A DNA stretch of 64,000 bases from the NCBI GenBank assembly GCA_036925085.1, contig JAUPFP010000027.1, positions 1,050,001 to 1,114,000 on the forward strand, written 5' to 3'. The DNA comes from Brachycybe producta (Eukaryota > Arthropoda > Diplopoda > Playtdesmida > Andrognathidae). The notes beneath the pieces were generated by a model that was not told where the DNA came from, searched no databases, and saw nothing but the letters and a program-made list of their open reading frames with translations. The translations under genes and the position numbers were made by a program. Positions 1-11,693 of this stretch are shown here, piece after piece (position 1 is the stretch's first letter; every line of letters starts with the position of its first letter).

Positions 1-25
1 TAATAAGATGTTAAATTAAATAGAA

Positions 26-3000
26 ATGTCTACGAATATTCCGATATCGCTGTCGACTGCGCGTCTTATAGAGTATTATGTGGCTGGTTGTCGAGGAGAC
101 GATGGTCGACGTTTGTCTCACGTTCGACGTTTTTTCTGTCTTTTCGTCACTTTCGATTTTCTTTTCACCTGTCTTTTATGGCTTATATGTTTGGTTGTAA
201 GTTTCCATTCGTATTGCATGTGATATCTTATTTTTTTTTAAATGCGTACAAATCGTTGATTTCTTTCAGTTGGCTAATCATACACTCGTACAAGTCATTG
301 AACAACAGATTCGAACTTACAGCGTCCAAACTTCAATTTTTGACATCGTGGTTTGACTTAATTAATATCTTACGTTTTTATCTAGTCGTTTTTATCTAGT
401 CGTTTTTGTTGCTATATTTCTACTTGAGAATTTCTAAAATCAGAAACTTGCCATATATTAGCAGTTTCCTGTGAAATTCTGACATTCTTGTAAAACGTTT
501 TCCTATTTTTTTTTATTCTTCTGTAATGTTTTTCATTTTTCAAAATATATTTTTGTAATTTCCTGCAGATTTTATGCACATTTTTATATATACGTGAACG
601 TGTTGCATTCTTCTACAAATTATTTCAATTTCTGGATATTCTTTCGATTAGGAACTGCTAACCTCCAAGCTAAGGTTGCAAAATTCTTAGATTTCGTGTC
701 AAAGGCATGCAGTAAGGCGTATGAGCTGGTTTATCTTGTAAATAGAGGCTAAGCAGCGTCTTATTGAAAGAATTTTGCAATTTCTTGCATTTTTTTGCAA
801 TTTTTTTTTAATCTTTTGTAACGATTAATTGCAGATTGTTTACTCATTTCTGTAGGTTTGTTATATTTTGATGCCTATTGTTTTAAATTGTTCTTTTTAC
901 TTACATATTTATGCAGATTTTGTTTAGATTTTTAAAACTTTCATGCATTTATATGGTTTCTTTCAGCTTCTAGCCGCTTCGAGATTTGTCTTTCTGTTCC
1001 TTTTCTATGGATTGTTTCAGATGAATCATTGGTGGGTTGTTGCATTGACGACAACTTCATCTTGTGCTTTCTTGGTAGCCAAAGTATTTTTCTATACGGT
1101 ATGACTAGACTGATAAGTAACGATCACGATTGAACTTATATTAGTTGTCATCGTTCGTGATCATCTTTGCTTTTCATTCAAAAGTGGGACACTTCGCAAG
1201 CGAATGATACGTTTACAGTTACGCTCATTCTGTGTTCGTTTGTTCTTGCTTGGAGCGAATTATGGCTACTAGACTCTAGAGTTATTCCTAGAGAGCGTCA
1301 AGCAGCCGAAATCGAATGTGAGTTAAGATTAAGTTTAATGTGTCTGTCGAAACGCCTCTCGTACTCTGATAATTCTGTCTTTCAGGTGCAAAATGAAGAC
1401 AAAGTTGAAAGTGTTTTAAAATAAACTTCTAATGTTAGTTTATTTAAAGTTTAATTTGAAAAGTTTAAAAAAAAAGTTTATTTTGAAAGATATCAACATG
1501 AAAATCTTTTGAAGTAATTTGAGATATCGTTCTAGCTTATAAAACACTTTCAATTTCTGCTTACTGTTTGATTCCAAAATATTGAATAATTCAAAATTTC
1601 AAAAATTAACTGTTCATAAATCGTCTTAAAAATAAATTTAAAGTGTTTTAAAAACTAGAAGGGTAGCTCTTGTTAGTGTTGCTCTTCTGAACTGCAGAAT
1701 AACCTGAGTTTTTGAAAATAAACCATCTTGACATTAAAATTGAAATTTATTTTGAAAGAGGGCAACATGAAAATACTATTATGTTATTCAGCTGATTATT
1801 AAACTGAGATTAGATTTTACTTTTAACATTTTGTTGCTGTTTTTCAGCTCGTTTTTTTCCGCATGAAAGAACTTCTCTTTTGTCGAGAACTATTTTAAGC
1901 AACGACGACGCGGCTTCATCGTTTTACTCTCCATTACCGTCACCTGCGGGTATTTCAAGTAATTATTTCTGAAGAGTTAAGATTAAATTCTTGTTTTTCG
2001 TTATGTTTGATTAGAATCGGAAGACGAAGAAGAAGGCAACAATTCATATTATTCCATTAAGGTAGGGCATTTGTTTTTTTTTAACGCGGATTTTTATTTC
2101 TTGTTATTGGTTTGTTTTTAACAAAAAAGGCAAAAGAAACTCTAGAAGCCGCGGCTGTAGAATTGAATCTAAACGACTGGAAAGTTGAAAAACCTGCGGT
2201 CGATGACGTCATCATCTATTCTAGGCGTGCCACTGGGGGTCGAAAAATATATAAACTAACTGTTGAGTTTGGTTTTTTTGTCTTTTGACTTGTAACTGTG
2301 TAATTGATAAAACTTTTTGTTCGTGAAGGCCACAATAGCAGGTTCACCTTCGGTTCTCTTCACAGAGTTGTTCGTTTACTTCGAACAGCTGCCAGAATGG
2401 AATTCAAGTCTTCTTTCTTGCAGGGTATTTATTGCTACGGGTTTAGTTGTCTATTTCTTTACATTTTAAAATAACTTTTTAATTCAATTAGTGGATGGTT
2501 AATTTTGTCAAATTTTAGTGAAATTTTCGTGCAAGCTTTAGATAATTTTTATTTTTCTCGTAATTTTATGTGATAAATTCGTCATAATTAATATCGTAAT
2601 AGTTTCAGTTGAAATACATTCAAAATAAAATTTAATTTTAAAGAAATTTCACAAAAGAATTATCAATAGATTAATTTCAATAAAAAAAAATCCGATTTAA
2701 ATCAAATAAATCGTTTTTTTAATAAAAAAAAATAAAATTGGCCATCTTGATTTTTTATTACTTTACAATATTTAAATTAATTATTTTAAAATACTATTTT
2801 TTAATGCCGATAATACTGAATGTTTTTTTAAGTAGCATTCGTCTATATTGATTATTTAATTCGTTTTCTGTTCAGATCTTGCAGTGTATCGACGATCACA
2901 CTGACATCGTTTATCAAGTGGCTGCGGAAGGAGGTGGTGGACTCGTATCAAGCAGGTGACTAACTAGTATTTGATTACTTTTTTTTACTGTTAAAACCTA

Positions 3001-3471
3001 TTCTTTGTACTTTCTTGCAGGGATTTTGTTGATTTGCGACATTGGGTTCAAAAAGGTCAAGATTATATTGGTGTTGGCATATCGATCACTCATCCTCATA
3101 TGCCTCCACAGAAAACCTACGTTAGGTTTGTTTATAAATTGAATTTGTTATGCTCGTTTTTGTTGTTTTCTACAAATTGTTTTTATTTAATTCTGAAGAG
3201 GCGAAAATGGCGTTTGTGCTTGGTACATCGAACACATTCCCGAAGATCCCGATACTTGTCGGCTTCATTGGCTGTTGAACACAGACTTAAAAGTATGTTC
3301 TATTATAAAGAAGAAAACAAATGGTTTCTTTTTAATTTTAAAAATAACTTTTTAATTAAAACTTTTAAGGGTTGGCTTCCACAATATCTTATTGACCAGA
3401 CGCTTGCTACTGTAATGATAGATTGTATTCGTCATGTCAGAAGAAGGATACAAATATTATCTACAAAATAA
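26..3471 (+). CDS. STARD3: StAR-related lipid transfer protein 3 (STARD3/MLN64-like)
   Basis: Twelve exons: 26-196, 270-350, 967-1098, 1185-1317, 1848-1949, 2015-2061, 2130-2261, 2329-2424, 2876-2955, 3021-3125, 3199-3292, 3370-3471. All phases join, giving 424 residues (human about 445). Residues ~30-165 are a four-helix MENTAL membrane domain (RRFFCLFVTFDFLF, then NHWWVVALTTT and FVLAWSELWLLDSRV). A phospho-FFAT-like tract FYSPLPSPAESEDEEE (residues 198-213) follows, then a START domain (~223-424) with RDFVDLRHW, YVRGENG and LNTDLKGWLPQYLI. Known role of the family: a late-endosomal sterol carrier tethered to ER VAP proteins through the FFAT motif, moving cholesterol at ER-endosome contacts. 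An in-frame TAA at 17-19 supports the ATG at 26. The STARD3NL paralogue lacks START, so STARD3 is the better name. The exon 2 donor (gtttga) is weak but forced by homology and phase. Intron 4 carries a fold-back repeat. Confidence 0.93.
640..775. repeat. Short repeat, second copy at 63825-63960
   Basis: Within STARD3 intron 2. It opens ATTAGGAACTGCTAACCTCC and ends near AGAGGCTAAGCAGC; the 63825-63960 copy has the same two ends in the same order (ATTAGGAGCTGCTAGCCTC and AGAGGCTATAAGCTGC). The ends of each copy are imperfect inverted repeats, so this looks like a ~130-bp fold-back MITE. No coding content. Boundaries are approximate. Confidence 0.5.
1400..1810. mobile_element. Fold-back MITE family A copy in STARD3 intron 4
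   Basis: Carries the family signatures: AAAGTGTTTTAAAA-type end, GAAAGATATCAACATGAAAA, AACTAGAAGGGTAGCTC and GTTGCTCTTCTGAACTGCAGAATAACC. The same blocks recur in other introns of the window (7555-7965, 12225-12580, 14745-15030, 57340-57570, 59395-59840, 62930-63065, 63620-63790). Half-elements are inverted relative to one another (TTCATGTTGATATCTTT against AAAGATATCAACATGAA). No ORF, so non-autonomous. Edges approximate; I could not define a clean target duplication. Confidence 0.6.
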
Positions 3472-3969
3472 TTTTTATAAAACATTTAATAATAGTATTT
3501 TTAAATAATAATAAATTGTTTTTCGATTTTCGTTTTTTTTTTTACATTTATTTGTTCAGATTTTCAATAAAATAGATACGTTTCTTGTTTCTTGCACTAG
3601 ATGGTGTTAGTGTCGGTTACTTTTCGTTTGCTCGCTAGGTGGCGTTGTGTATGTCGATTGTCTTCTTTATGGCCGTTTTGCGTCTTTAATTTGGTAGAAA
3701 AACGATTTGATTCCTTTTGTAATCTGGTTCGTAATGTAATAATCTTTTATTATTTACTTTTTTCTTAACGTAATTTGTGTTTTGTTTTGATGCGAGGCAA
3801 TTAAACTTGGGGTTATTTCGGATTCTTTCGATGTTAGTTTCGTCTAAAATGTTTTTTTTTTTGGCCCATGTGATTTTGAACATCGTCACAAAACACAAAT
3901 AATCAGCTTTTTAACTAAATAATCAGCATTTTTTAACATTTAAGAACTTTAATTTATTTTTAATTAGAT

Positions 3970-5150
<1,181 letters not shown>

Positions 5151-5384
5151 TAAACGTAATTTTGTTTTATTTGTGTTCTATGTAAATATGAAGTGGATGG
5201 GTCAACTTGGTCAATATTTTTTCGTCTTAAAAGTTTTTTTTTCAAGGGGCTGGGCATAAAATATATTTTGTGTTATCCGATACCGTTTTAATTGGTTTTC
5301 ACCGAATGTAAATTCGGTGTATGTACTTACTGTATAATGTGTATATTATGTAGGGAATTAGTCTTAAAAGAACGGAAAAATGAG

Positions 5385-5554
5385 TAGCGTTAGCCCATTA
5401 GTATTAGCAGAGCGCATGCGTATTGCGATCTTATCGTTTTACATAGGTTTCCTATAGTAAACGTCTCATTGGCAGTTTCCATTGGTGATCAATAGATGGC
5501 GCTGCTATAATGGCAATACGCATGCGCTCTGCTAATACTAATGGGCTAACGCTA
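5385..5554. mobile_element. TA-flanked MITE with 42-bp perfect terminal inverted repeats
   Basis: The left arm 5385-5426 (TAGCGTTAGCCCATTAGTAT...) is the exact reverse complement of 5513-5554. The 86-bp centre has no ORF. If the outer TA at each end is the target duplication, the element proper is GCGTTAGCCC...GGGCTAACGC, which fits a Tc1/mariner-type MITE. It sits in the NACA to FASTK-family spacer, about 60 bp before that gene's putative 5' region. Perfect arm identity suggests recent insertion. Confidence 0.8.
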
Positions 5555-5693
5555 GTGGAAAATGAGGTAAGATGTAAGTTGCATCATTGGTTAGTCACTT
5601 CCGGTTTATTAAAATGGCGGCCTCTGTGTTAAGAAACGTTTTTCGAAGCTCCGTTTGACTTTTTTTTGTTTCCTTGTGGATTTTTTTGTCAGT

Positions 5694-8439
5694 ATGTTTC
5701 GGCGTTTCTTTTTCACCGTTATTCGAAAACGGACGGATTCATTAAGTTTTAATCGAGGTCTTCGTGGTCGAATGGTTCAGAATGTTAAGACTGAAACGCG
5801 GCAAAGCGTAACTTCCGGTATTTACCTTTATTATTATTCATTAGATTTTGTTATATCTAATTTGACGTTCGTTTTATATAGAAGGGTTGTTATGCGATTT
5901 TAAGACAGTAGATACATCAATACAATTGGCCGAAATGTTAAAAAAAAGTGGTTCGTCTGTGACGGGTCGAGAATTGATTGCAGCTTTGACAAAACTTTCG
6001 CAATTACAAAAGTTCGCATACAGTGTGCTAATGGAAATTGTAGCAATTTTAATCTCGTGTGTTATTGTTCTTGAAGGTCAGATGGAGTTGATGAGCAGAG
6101 TTTACGAGTAGCGTGTAATCACATCGTAAAGTTTTCTCGGTTCTTGGATCTCGATGAATTGGTCAGCTGTTTCAAGTATCTGACTCAATTGAAAGTGACG
6201 TCGCAATCAGTCGTGATGCAGACAGTCCTGCAACTCATACGAAAAGACGTCAATGAATTGAGTTTTGGTCAAATTTTCTTTTTGGATTTCCTTCTAAAAG
6301 AGGTTTTGCAGACACCTTTGGTAACTTCGTTGCGCTCTTCATTACCGTTAGTCGTACGAAATCAATTGGATATACAGATGAATAGATCAGATCTATCAAA
6401 ATTACTTTCACTTTTAGAGTTCTGTTCAAAGAATAGGTTTCATCCAATGGATCTCGTGAAAGTGGCGACCTCAATCGAACGGCACTTTCCACTTCCTCTC
6501 GAAGGTGCTCGTGTCGTCTTATGGGCGGTTCCCTCACTCGGTACGAACTTAGAACCTTTTCAGGCACTCGTTAAACATTCGGTGGATGTTGTCTCCAACA
6601 ATATTGCTAAAATGGATGTTCGTGGTCTTCTAAAACTTTTAGAAAGGCTACTTGGACGGGGTTTCTATAGTGAACGACTTTTGTCGGCTCTAAGCTCGAA
6701 AGCTATTAACGAACATTGGGACCTTATCGCAATTCATTCTCTTTTGAAGCTTTTTTCTAACATTGGTTACATTGATCACGACCTTCTGGATGAATATTTC
6801 AGAACGATTTCGAAGGAAATGCATAGTGTAGACATTTCGTTTAATGAAGTTGTTGCTCACTTTGCTACCGCCAATTATATTCCAAGTGGACTAGAATATG
6901 TTCTGATACAAGTTTTTAGGCGACAAGAGCCGAAGTTTACAAACGACGGAGAACTTCTAAAGTTAGCTTTGGCTCTAGAAATACTTGATTGCAAAAGCCT
7001 GGATGTTGGCATTGATTTGGTTCTTGGCGACGAACAACGAATGTTGCGAACGGTTCAATATTATCAAGAAAGTAGGTTATTATACATAATCAACCGAATA
7101 TATTCCTTGCAAGAAAAGAAAATATTAAGAAATGATATCAGAATTCAAATTAGCCAATCACAGAGAGCATATTTTTTTTTCTGAAGAGGGGGAATGCAGA
7201 GAGGACGGAAGTAAACAAGTGATACACAACATACATACGTCATAATATTTTCTTTTCGTGGAAGACCAATAGTTATCAAATTTACGTTTAGTTTTTAACT
7301 TTGTATTCTTGTAGCCAATGATTGGGAATTCTTCAGGATCGTTTTACAATTAGTTAGCAGCAAGAAGCAGCAAGTGTCGGAAGAAATTTCTTCTTCTGTG
7401 CTCGATCTGTGGAGGAATCATCTTAATAGCAAAGTTCAAGACGTAGATATTTCTTTCAGTGCTGCTTTGAAACACGTTCTCGGGAATGAACCACATCAAA
7501 TACACGATGCAATTCTGACGCGAAGTGGAGTTTTTATCGGTAACATATAGGGTTCGGTTAAACAAACAGTTAAACTAACAGTTAAAAAAATCCTTAAGCT
7601 GGTTTTAAAGTCAAGTGCCTCTTGAGCTCTCGTTATTCTGCCTTTCCCTAGCAAAATTAAGAAAAAAATAGTAAGTGTGTTAGAAACTAGAAGGGGTGGT
7701 TTAATCACTGAAGGCTATTTTCATATTGATATCTTTCAAAATAAGCTTTTACATCTTAAGTTTGAAAATGATTAGCAGACAATCTATATTTTTTTATTAT
7801 TTTGCCCATAAAAAGTTTTATTTTGAACATAAAAGTACTGTTAAGCCATTCAAGCTGTTGTTCTAGTTTCTTACACTTTCAATTTCTCCTTAGTGTTGCT
7901 GTTCTGAAACTACAGAATAACCAAATTTCAAAAATCAGCTGTTCATAAAACATCTAAATTGATATTATATTACTATAGACCATGTTATAGTGTTCAGCAG
8001 TGATCCACCTGTAGGAAATAACGAAGAGAAAGACTCGAAGGAGATTTCCATCTTTGAAGAAGTGATACGAAATACAGAAGAAACTGATTTGTAAAAAAAA
8101 GGCTGTTTATGTGAAATTGGCTTAAACATTAATTCACTTCTTTTAATATTTTAAAGGATCATTGTGTTGCTACGTGAATGCAAACACTTTGCAATCAATT
8201 GTGACTACGTTCTGGGTCCTTTTGCATTTGAAAGAACCATCCTTAGAAATCAACGATTAAAAGTTTTAGAGGCAATTTATTCCGTTTCAATCTTTCAGAA
8301 AAAGTTTTCAAAAAATCACAGTTTTGTTTATGGATTCTCTTTATAGATATCGTTGCCACAATGGAACGAAATGCCGGACTGGGAACGTCTGCCTTTTTTG
8401 TCGCAAAGAATCAATGAAACTAGAAAAATTGTTGGGTAA
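5694..8439 (+). CDS. FASTK-family protein with C-terminal RAP domain
   Basis: Seven exons: 5694-5817, 5882-6022, 6082-7071, 7315-7539, 7979-8090, 8157-8283, 8347-8439, giving ~603 residues. The N-terminus MFRRFFFTVIRKRTDSLSF is basic and amphipathic, as for a mitochondrial presequence. The body is made of leucine-rich helical repeats (IQLAEMLKKSGSSVTGRELI, DLSKLLSLLEFCSKNRFHP, VRGLLKLLERLLGRG) as in FASTKD proteins. The C-terminal ~75 residues resemble a RAP domain: YVLGPFAFERTILRNQRLK, then SLPQWNEMPDWERLPFLSQR. Known role of the family: mitochondrial RNA processing, stability or translation. I cannot say which paralogue (FASTKD1-5/TBRG4). The exon 2/3 junction is the least certain: an acceptor at 6081 restores the frame. 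Intron 4 carries a family A MITE. The stop lies 158 bp from the convergent HAT1 stop. Confidence 0.7.
7555..7965. mobile_element. Fold-back MITE family A copy in FASTK-family intron 4
   Basis: Contains TTAGAAACTAGAAGGGGTGG, TATTGATATCTTTCAAAATA, and towards the right the inverted TCTAGTTTCTTACACTTTCA plus GTGTTGCTGTTCTGAAACTA and CAGAATAACC. These are the signature blocks shared with the other family A copies. It accounts for most of this intron. No ORF; borders approximate. Confidence 0.6.
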
Positions 8440-8597
8440 ATAAAAAATACACTATTGTTTTTTTATAACTGAAAAATTATTTATTCGTTTATATGTTAAG
8501 TAATTTAGTAGTGTATAGAAAAAATTATTAATTTCAAAATAACAAAAGTTTCAGTTTTGATTTGTCCTCTTTGAAAGAGAACAACATCGAAAACAAT

Positions 8598-10559
8598 CTA
8601 TTCATTTAATTTTGGAGAGGCGTCAAGTCTTTCAAGTGTATGTCTGTATTCGTTTTCGAGCTCGTCGTACAATCTTCCCAGTTGTCCTATCCTTTGCTCG
8701 AGGTTTGCAAATTGAACCGTAGCGCGGTATTCTTCGGGTTGAAGGGTTTTCTCTAACTTTTTCAGATCAGATTTTTGTCTCTGGAAACAAAGTGTTTGTT
8801 TTTTCAAGTTATATACGTGCTGGAGTATATATAGGCTCTTAAATGATATTACTAACTTCGTAAGGCTTATTAAGTCTTCGCTTCACTTCGAGACGATACG
8901 AACGGTACTCCTCTTCGTCGTTAGTGTTAGTCACTCTAAGTCTCATTATCTCATAAACTCGCCTAACTTGCATCTGTACGGAGTCATTAATAATGTTTGT
9001 TCATTTACAGGAATTAATATTTTACCTACAAATGTTTACCTTGCTGAGCTTCAGTTTGCTTTGTGCTTCCTTAATCATCAATCCACTGAAACCGTCCTTC
9101 AGATTATTAGCCGTGAAACTCGAAAGAGACATACAGTTTCTAACATCTACAAAATCTCTAAGACGTATGAATGCTTCCGAAGGGTCCTCAACTGAAATGA
9201 GAGAGGAATTGGACTTCGATTGTAGTTCTCGGTCTTACATCAATGAGTGTTTAGTAACCTGTGATGTCCAAAACTTCATCATCTGTTGAATACTGACAAT
9301 AGATAGATTGCAGCAATTGAGCTCCAATTCCTTTGGACTGGAACGGAGGCAAAACTAACATCTGACTACAAAATTAATGGCAGATAAACGAAATTGAAGA
9401 TTAAATGTCGAAAAAAAAAAAAAAAACCAACCTTATCCGAGGTCGTATTTTGTTAGGATATGCATAGTAATGGTATACTGTGGAATAGCCGGCAAATGAG
9501 TAACAATGAGTATCATCGTTTTTATATCGTTCGTACCTAAAGAAAACAATTTTTAAGTTATAACCCGTTATGATAATTGTTTGTTTCTCAGACGAAACTA
9601 ACACTACGTAGAAGTGCCATCTGTTGTCATCGACATCGATGTAAGATGCAGCATCGACAAACCAAAGAAGGAATGTTTGCATCCTTTCGTGATAATCGCA
9701 GAAGCCACTTGTCGTCACGTCCGCTTTGTAAATTTGAAACTGTCGATCGGTTGCATCTAAGTACGAGTTAGTATGTATCAATCGGAACGTTATAAACATT
9801 GTAAGAAATTTTTTAGTACCATCGCTTATGTTAAAGGAGTGAATGAGTTCACCGTAAGGAACAAAGTTTGCATCTTTGGCGAGAGTTGCAACAAAATCGT
9901 CGAGATTCGAATGGTAACCCGGTTGGAGTTTATCTGCGATCACCTGTAGAACTTTGTCCGGCTAAAACATACAATATATCATATAAGTTGTGGGTTTTTA
10001 CTGTGTTAAATCATTGTAAACCTGGACTCCTTCATATTTTAATGGATCGACCTTCTCGGAGTAACTCATTCCAAGGTAGGTGGTAAGTTTAGCTGCACTA
10101 TAGTACAACTTGATGCAAAGATCTTTATATCCAAAAATACTTTCACTGAAATAAAGAATATCGTTCTTTTATTTTAGTAAACTATTAACATTCGGAAATG
10201 GACCCATCGTTTCGTCGTACTTGTCACCAAAAAACTGATGAGATAATTCTGGATGAAACACTTTCAATTTGTCTTTTAGATCGCCCTCGTTACGAACTAA
10301 AACGCAACAAACATAAAAGAAATTACGTGAGTGCGACGAGAACAGAGTGAAAACATGTGTTTGTTCATAAAGGGATTTCACCTAAAATGAAGTCGATTGC
10401 TTCATTAGAAGAACAAACAAACGAATCCAAAGCATTCTTTGCTATAGAAACACCTACAACGGTAAAAAGTCACGATAATTTACAAAATATATTATGGAAA
10501 TCATAGGTTGAAGATAAAATAAGCAAAAAGTGTCAAAAATGACCCCACTTACCCGCCAT
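8598..10559 (-). CDS. HAT1: Histone acetyltransferase type B catalytic subunit
   Basis: Eleven exons on the minus strand: 10559-10553, 10453-10382, 10296-10221, 10145-10022, 9961-9820, 9756-9603, 9536-9432, 9365-9259, 9191-9040, 8973-8857, 8780-8598; 412 residues (human about 419). The first exon is only 7 nt, encoding MAG in part. Diagnostic blocks are FGYKDL, RQFQIYKADV, DYHERMQTFLLWFVDAASYI, DVDDNRWHFYVV, YHYYAYPNKIRPRI, the GNAT acetyl-CoA loop QSKGIG (residues 236-241), LDITVEDPSEAFIRLRDFVD, and RRVYEIMRL. Known role: with RBBP7/Hat2 it acetylates newly made histone H4 at K5 and K12 before chromatin assembly. A branch-site-like TACTAAC precedes the exon at 9756. It converges on the FASTK-family gene and diverges from ABHD2. 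All phases close, so the model is firm. Confidence 0.97.
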
Positions 10560-11693
10560 TTCTTCTACGGTTTTTTTTTGTGTGTTTAATCTCAACGGCC
10601 GCCACTAATAAACATCAACAGCCGCGGATAGTAACTTATCTTTGCGCCGGTCGAGTAGTTACGTGGGCGTCGCTTGAGTCTTTAATCTCTGTAAATTTTT
10701 CAAGGTAGCAGTTATCCGCCCTTGAATTATTGTCGCATTAGTTTTTTGGCCCAAATTCAAGTGTGGAATTTAGACCCTGAACTTCAAAAATGTTAATTCT
10801 CATTTAAAACTTTGACATTAAAAATTTTTGTTTTAGTAAATTTGTTATATAAAAACGTTTTAAAACTTTTATCAGAAAGTTTATATTGCATTAAATTTAA
10901 GAAATGTTTTTTTTTAATTTGGGCCTAAATATTTTTTTTTTACTACGAGAGAGTGAACAAATAACAGCCGAAATGTCAACACCACGTGATCAGTACATTT
11001 TTAAACTCTATCTTTAATTCATTTTTTGACGTCATGACTTATAACTGTGCATTAGCAGGTTAGTCGTGACGTCATTTGTTCAGGAATACGGCTGTTCTTA
11101 AATCCTCCCTTTTATTAATAAAATGGCGATTTAAAAGGGACGACATGAAAAAATGAATCTCATGCGGAATGGCAAGCCACTTTACATTTTATTCGCATTT
11201 TCTGAATTCAGTTTTATTTCATGTATCCAATAAAACAGGCAGAGATAAAAAGTAAAATATCATGAAATGTATACACCTCTACGAGTCTACTGTGAATCTC
11301 GTAGATGATTTATTTTTATGTCGTCCCTCTTGACTGCGATAGGAAGAAGGTTGAGTGGAAAAGTTGCATAGGGAGCAGGAATTCAAGCAATGCCGATTGT
11401 GCCCATTTGAGAAAGTAATTATTTATTTTACGAATTATTCTGCTGCTGCCACTTGTATTTGACTTGTTTCTCCGTCGGTCATTTTATTTGATCTATTTTT
11501 GTATTTAAAGCAGTGATGAATTTATTCACGCGTTGATTTCAGATTCGTAATAATTTATATTTATCGAAAAAGAAGAAGCGCGGTTTTTACAATTCGGCTC
11601 TATAGGTGAAAGTGCGGTTTAAAGTGAGAGAGAGATCGATTCGTTGGCGTTCATTGGGAGAGAGAGAGAGAGAGTGTGTGTCAGTTTAAGAAG
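10560..11693. promoter_or_regulatory. Divergent HAT1/ABHD2 intergenic region
   Basis: 1.1 kb between the HAT1 and ABHD2 start codons with no credible ORF. GC-rich stretches near 10595-10680 sit just upstream of HAT1. A cryptic fold-back occupies about 11115-11345 (GGGACGACATGAAAAAATGA against the inverted TTATTTTTATGTCGTCCC). A GA-run at 11660-11674 precedes the ABHD2 ATG. Promoter function is inferred only from the head-to-head layout. Confidence 0.4.

Noticed and set aside
5614..5658. An upstream start (MAASVLRNVFRSS) for the FASTK-family gene
   Set aside because: It meets a stop after 14 codons and the only plausible splice to the exon at 5693 breaks the reading frame; the ATG at 5694 gives a good mitochondrial-type N-terminus.
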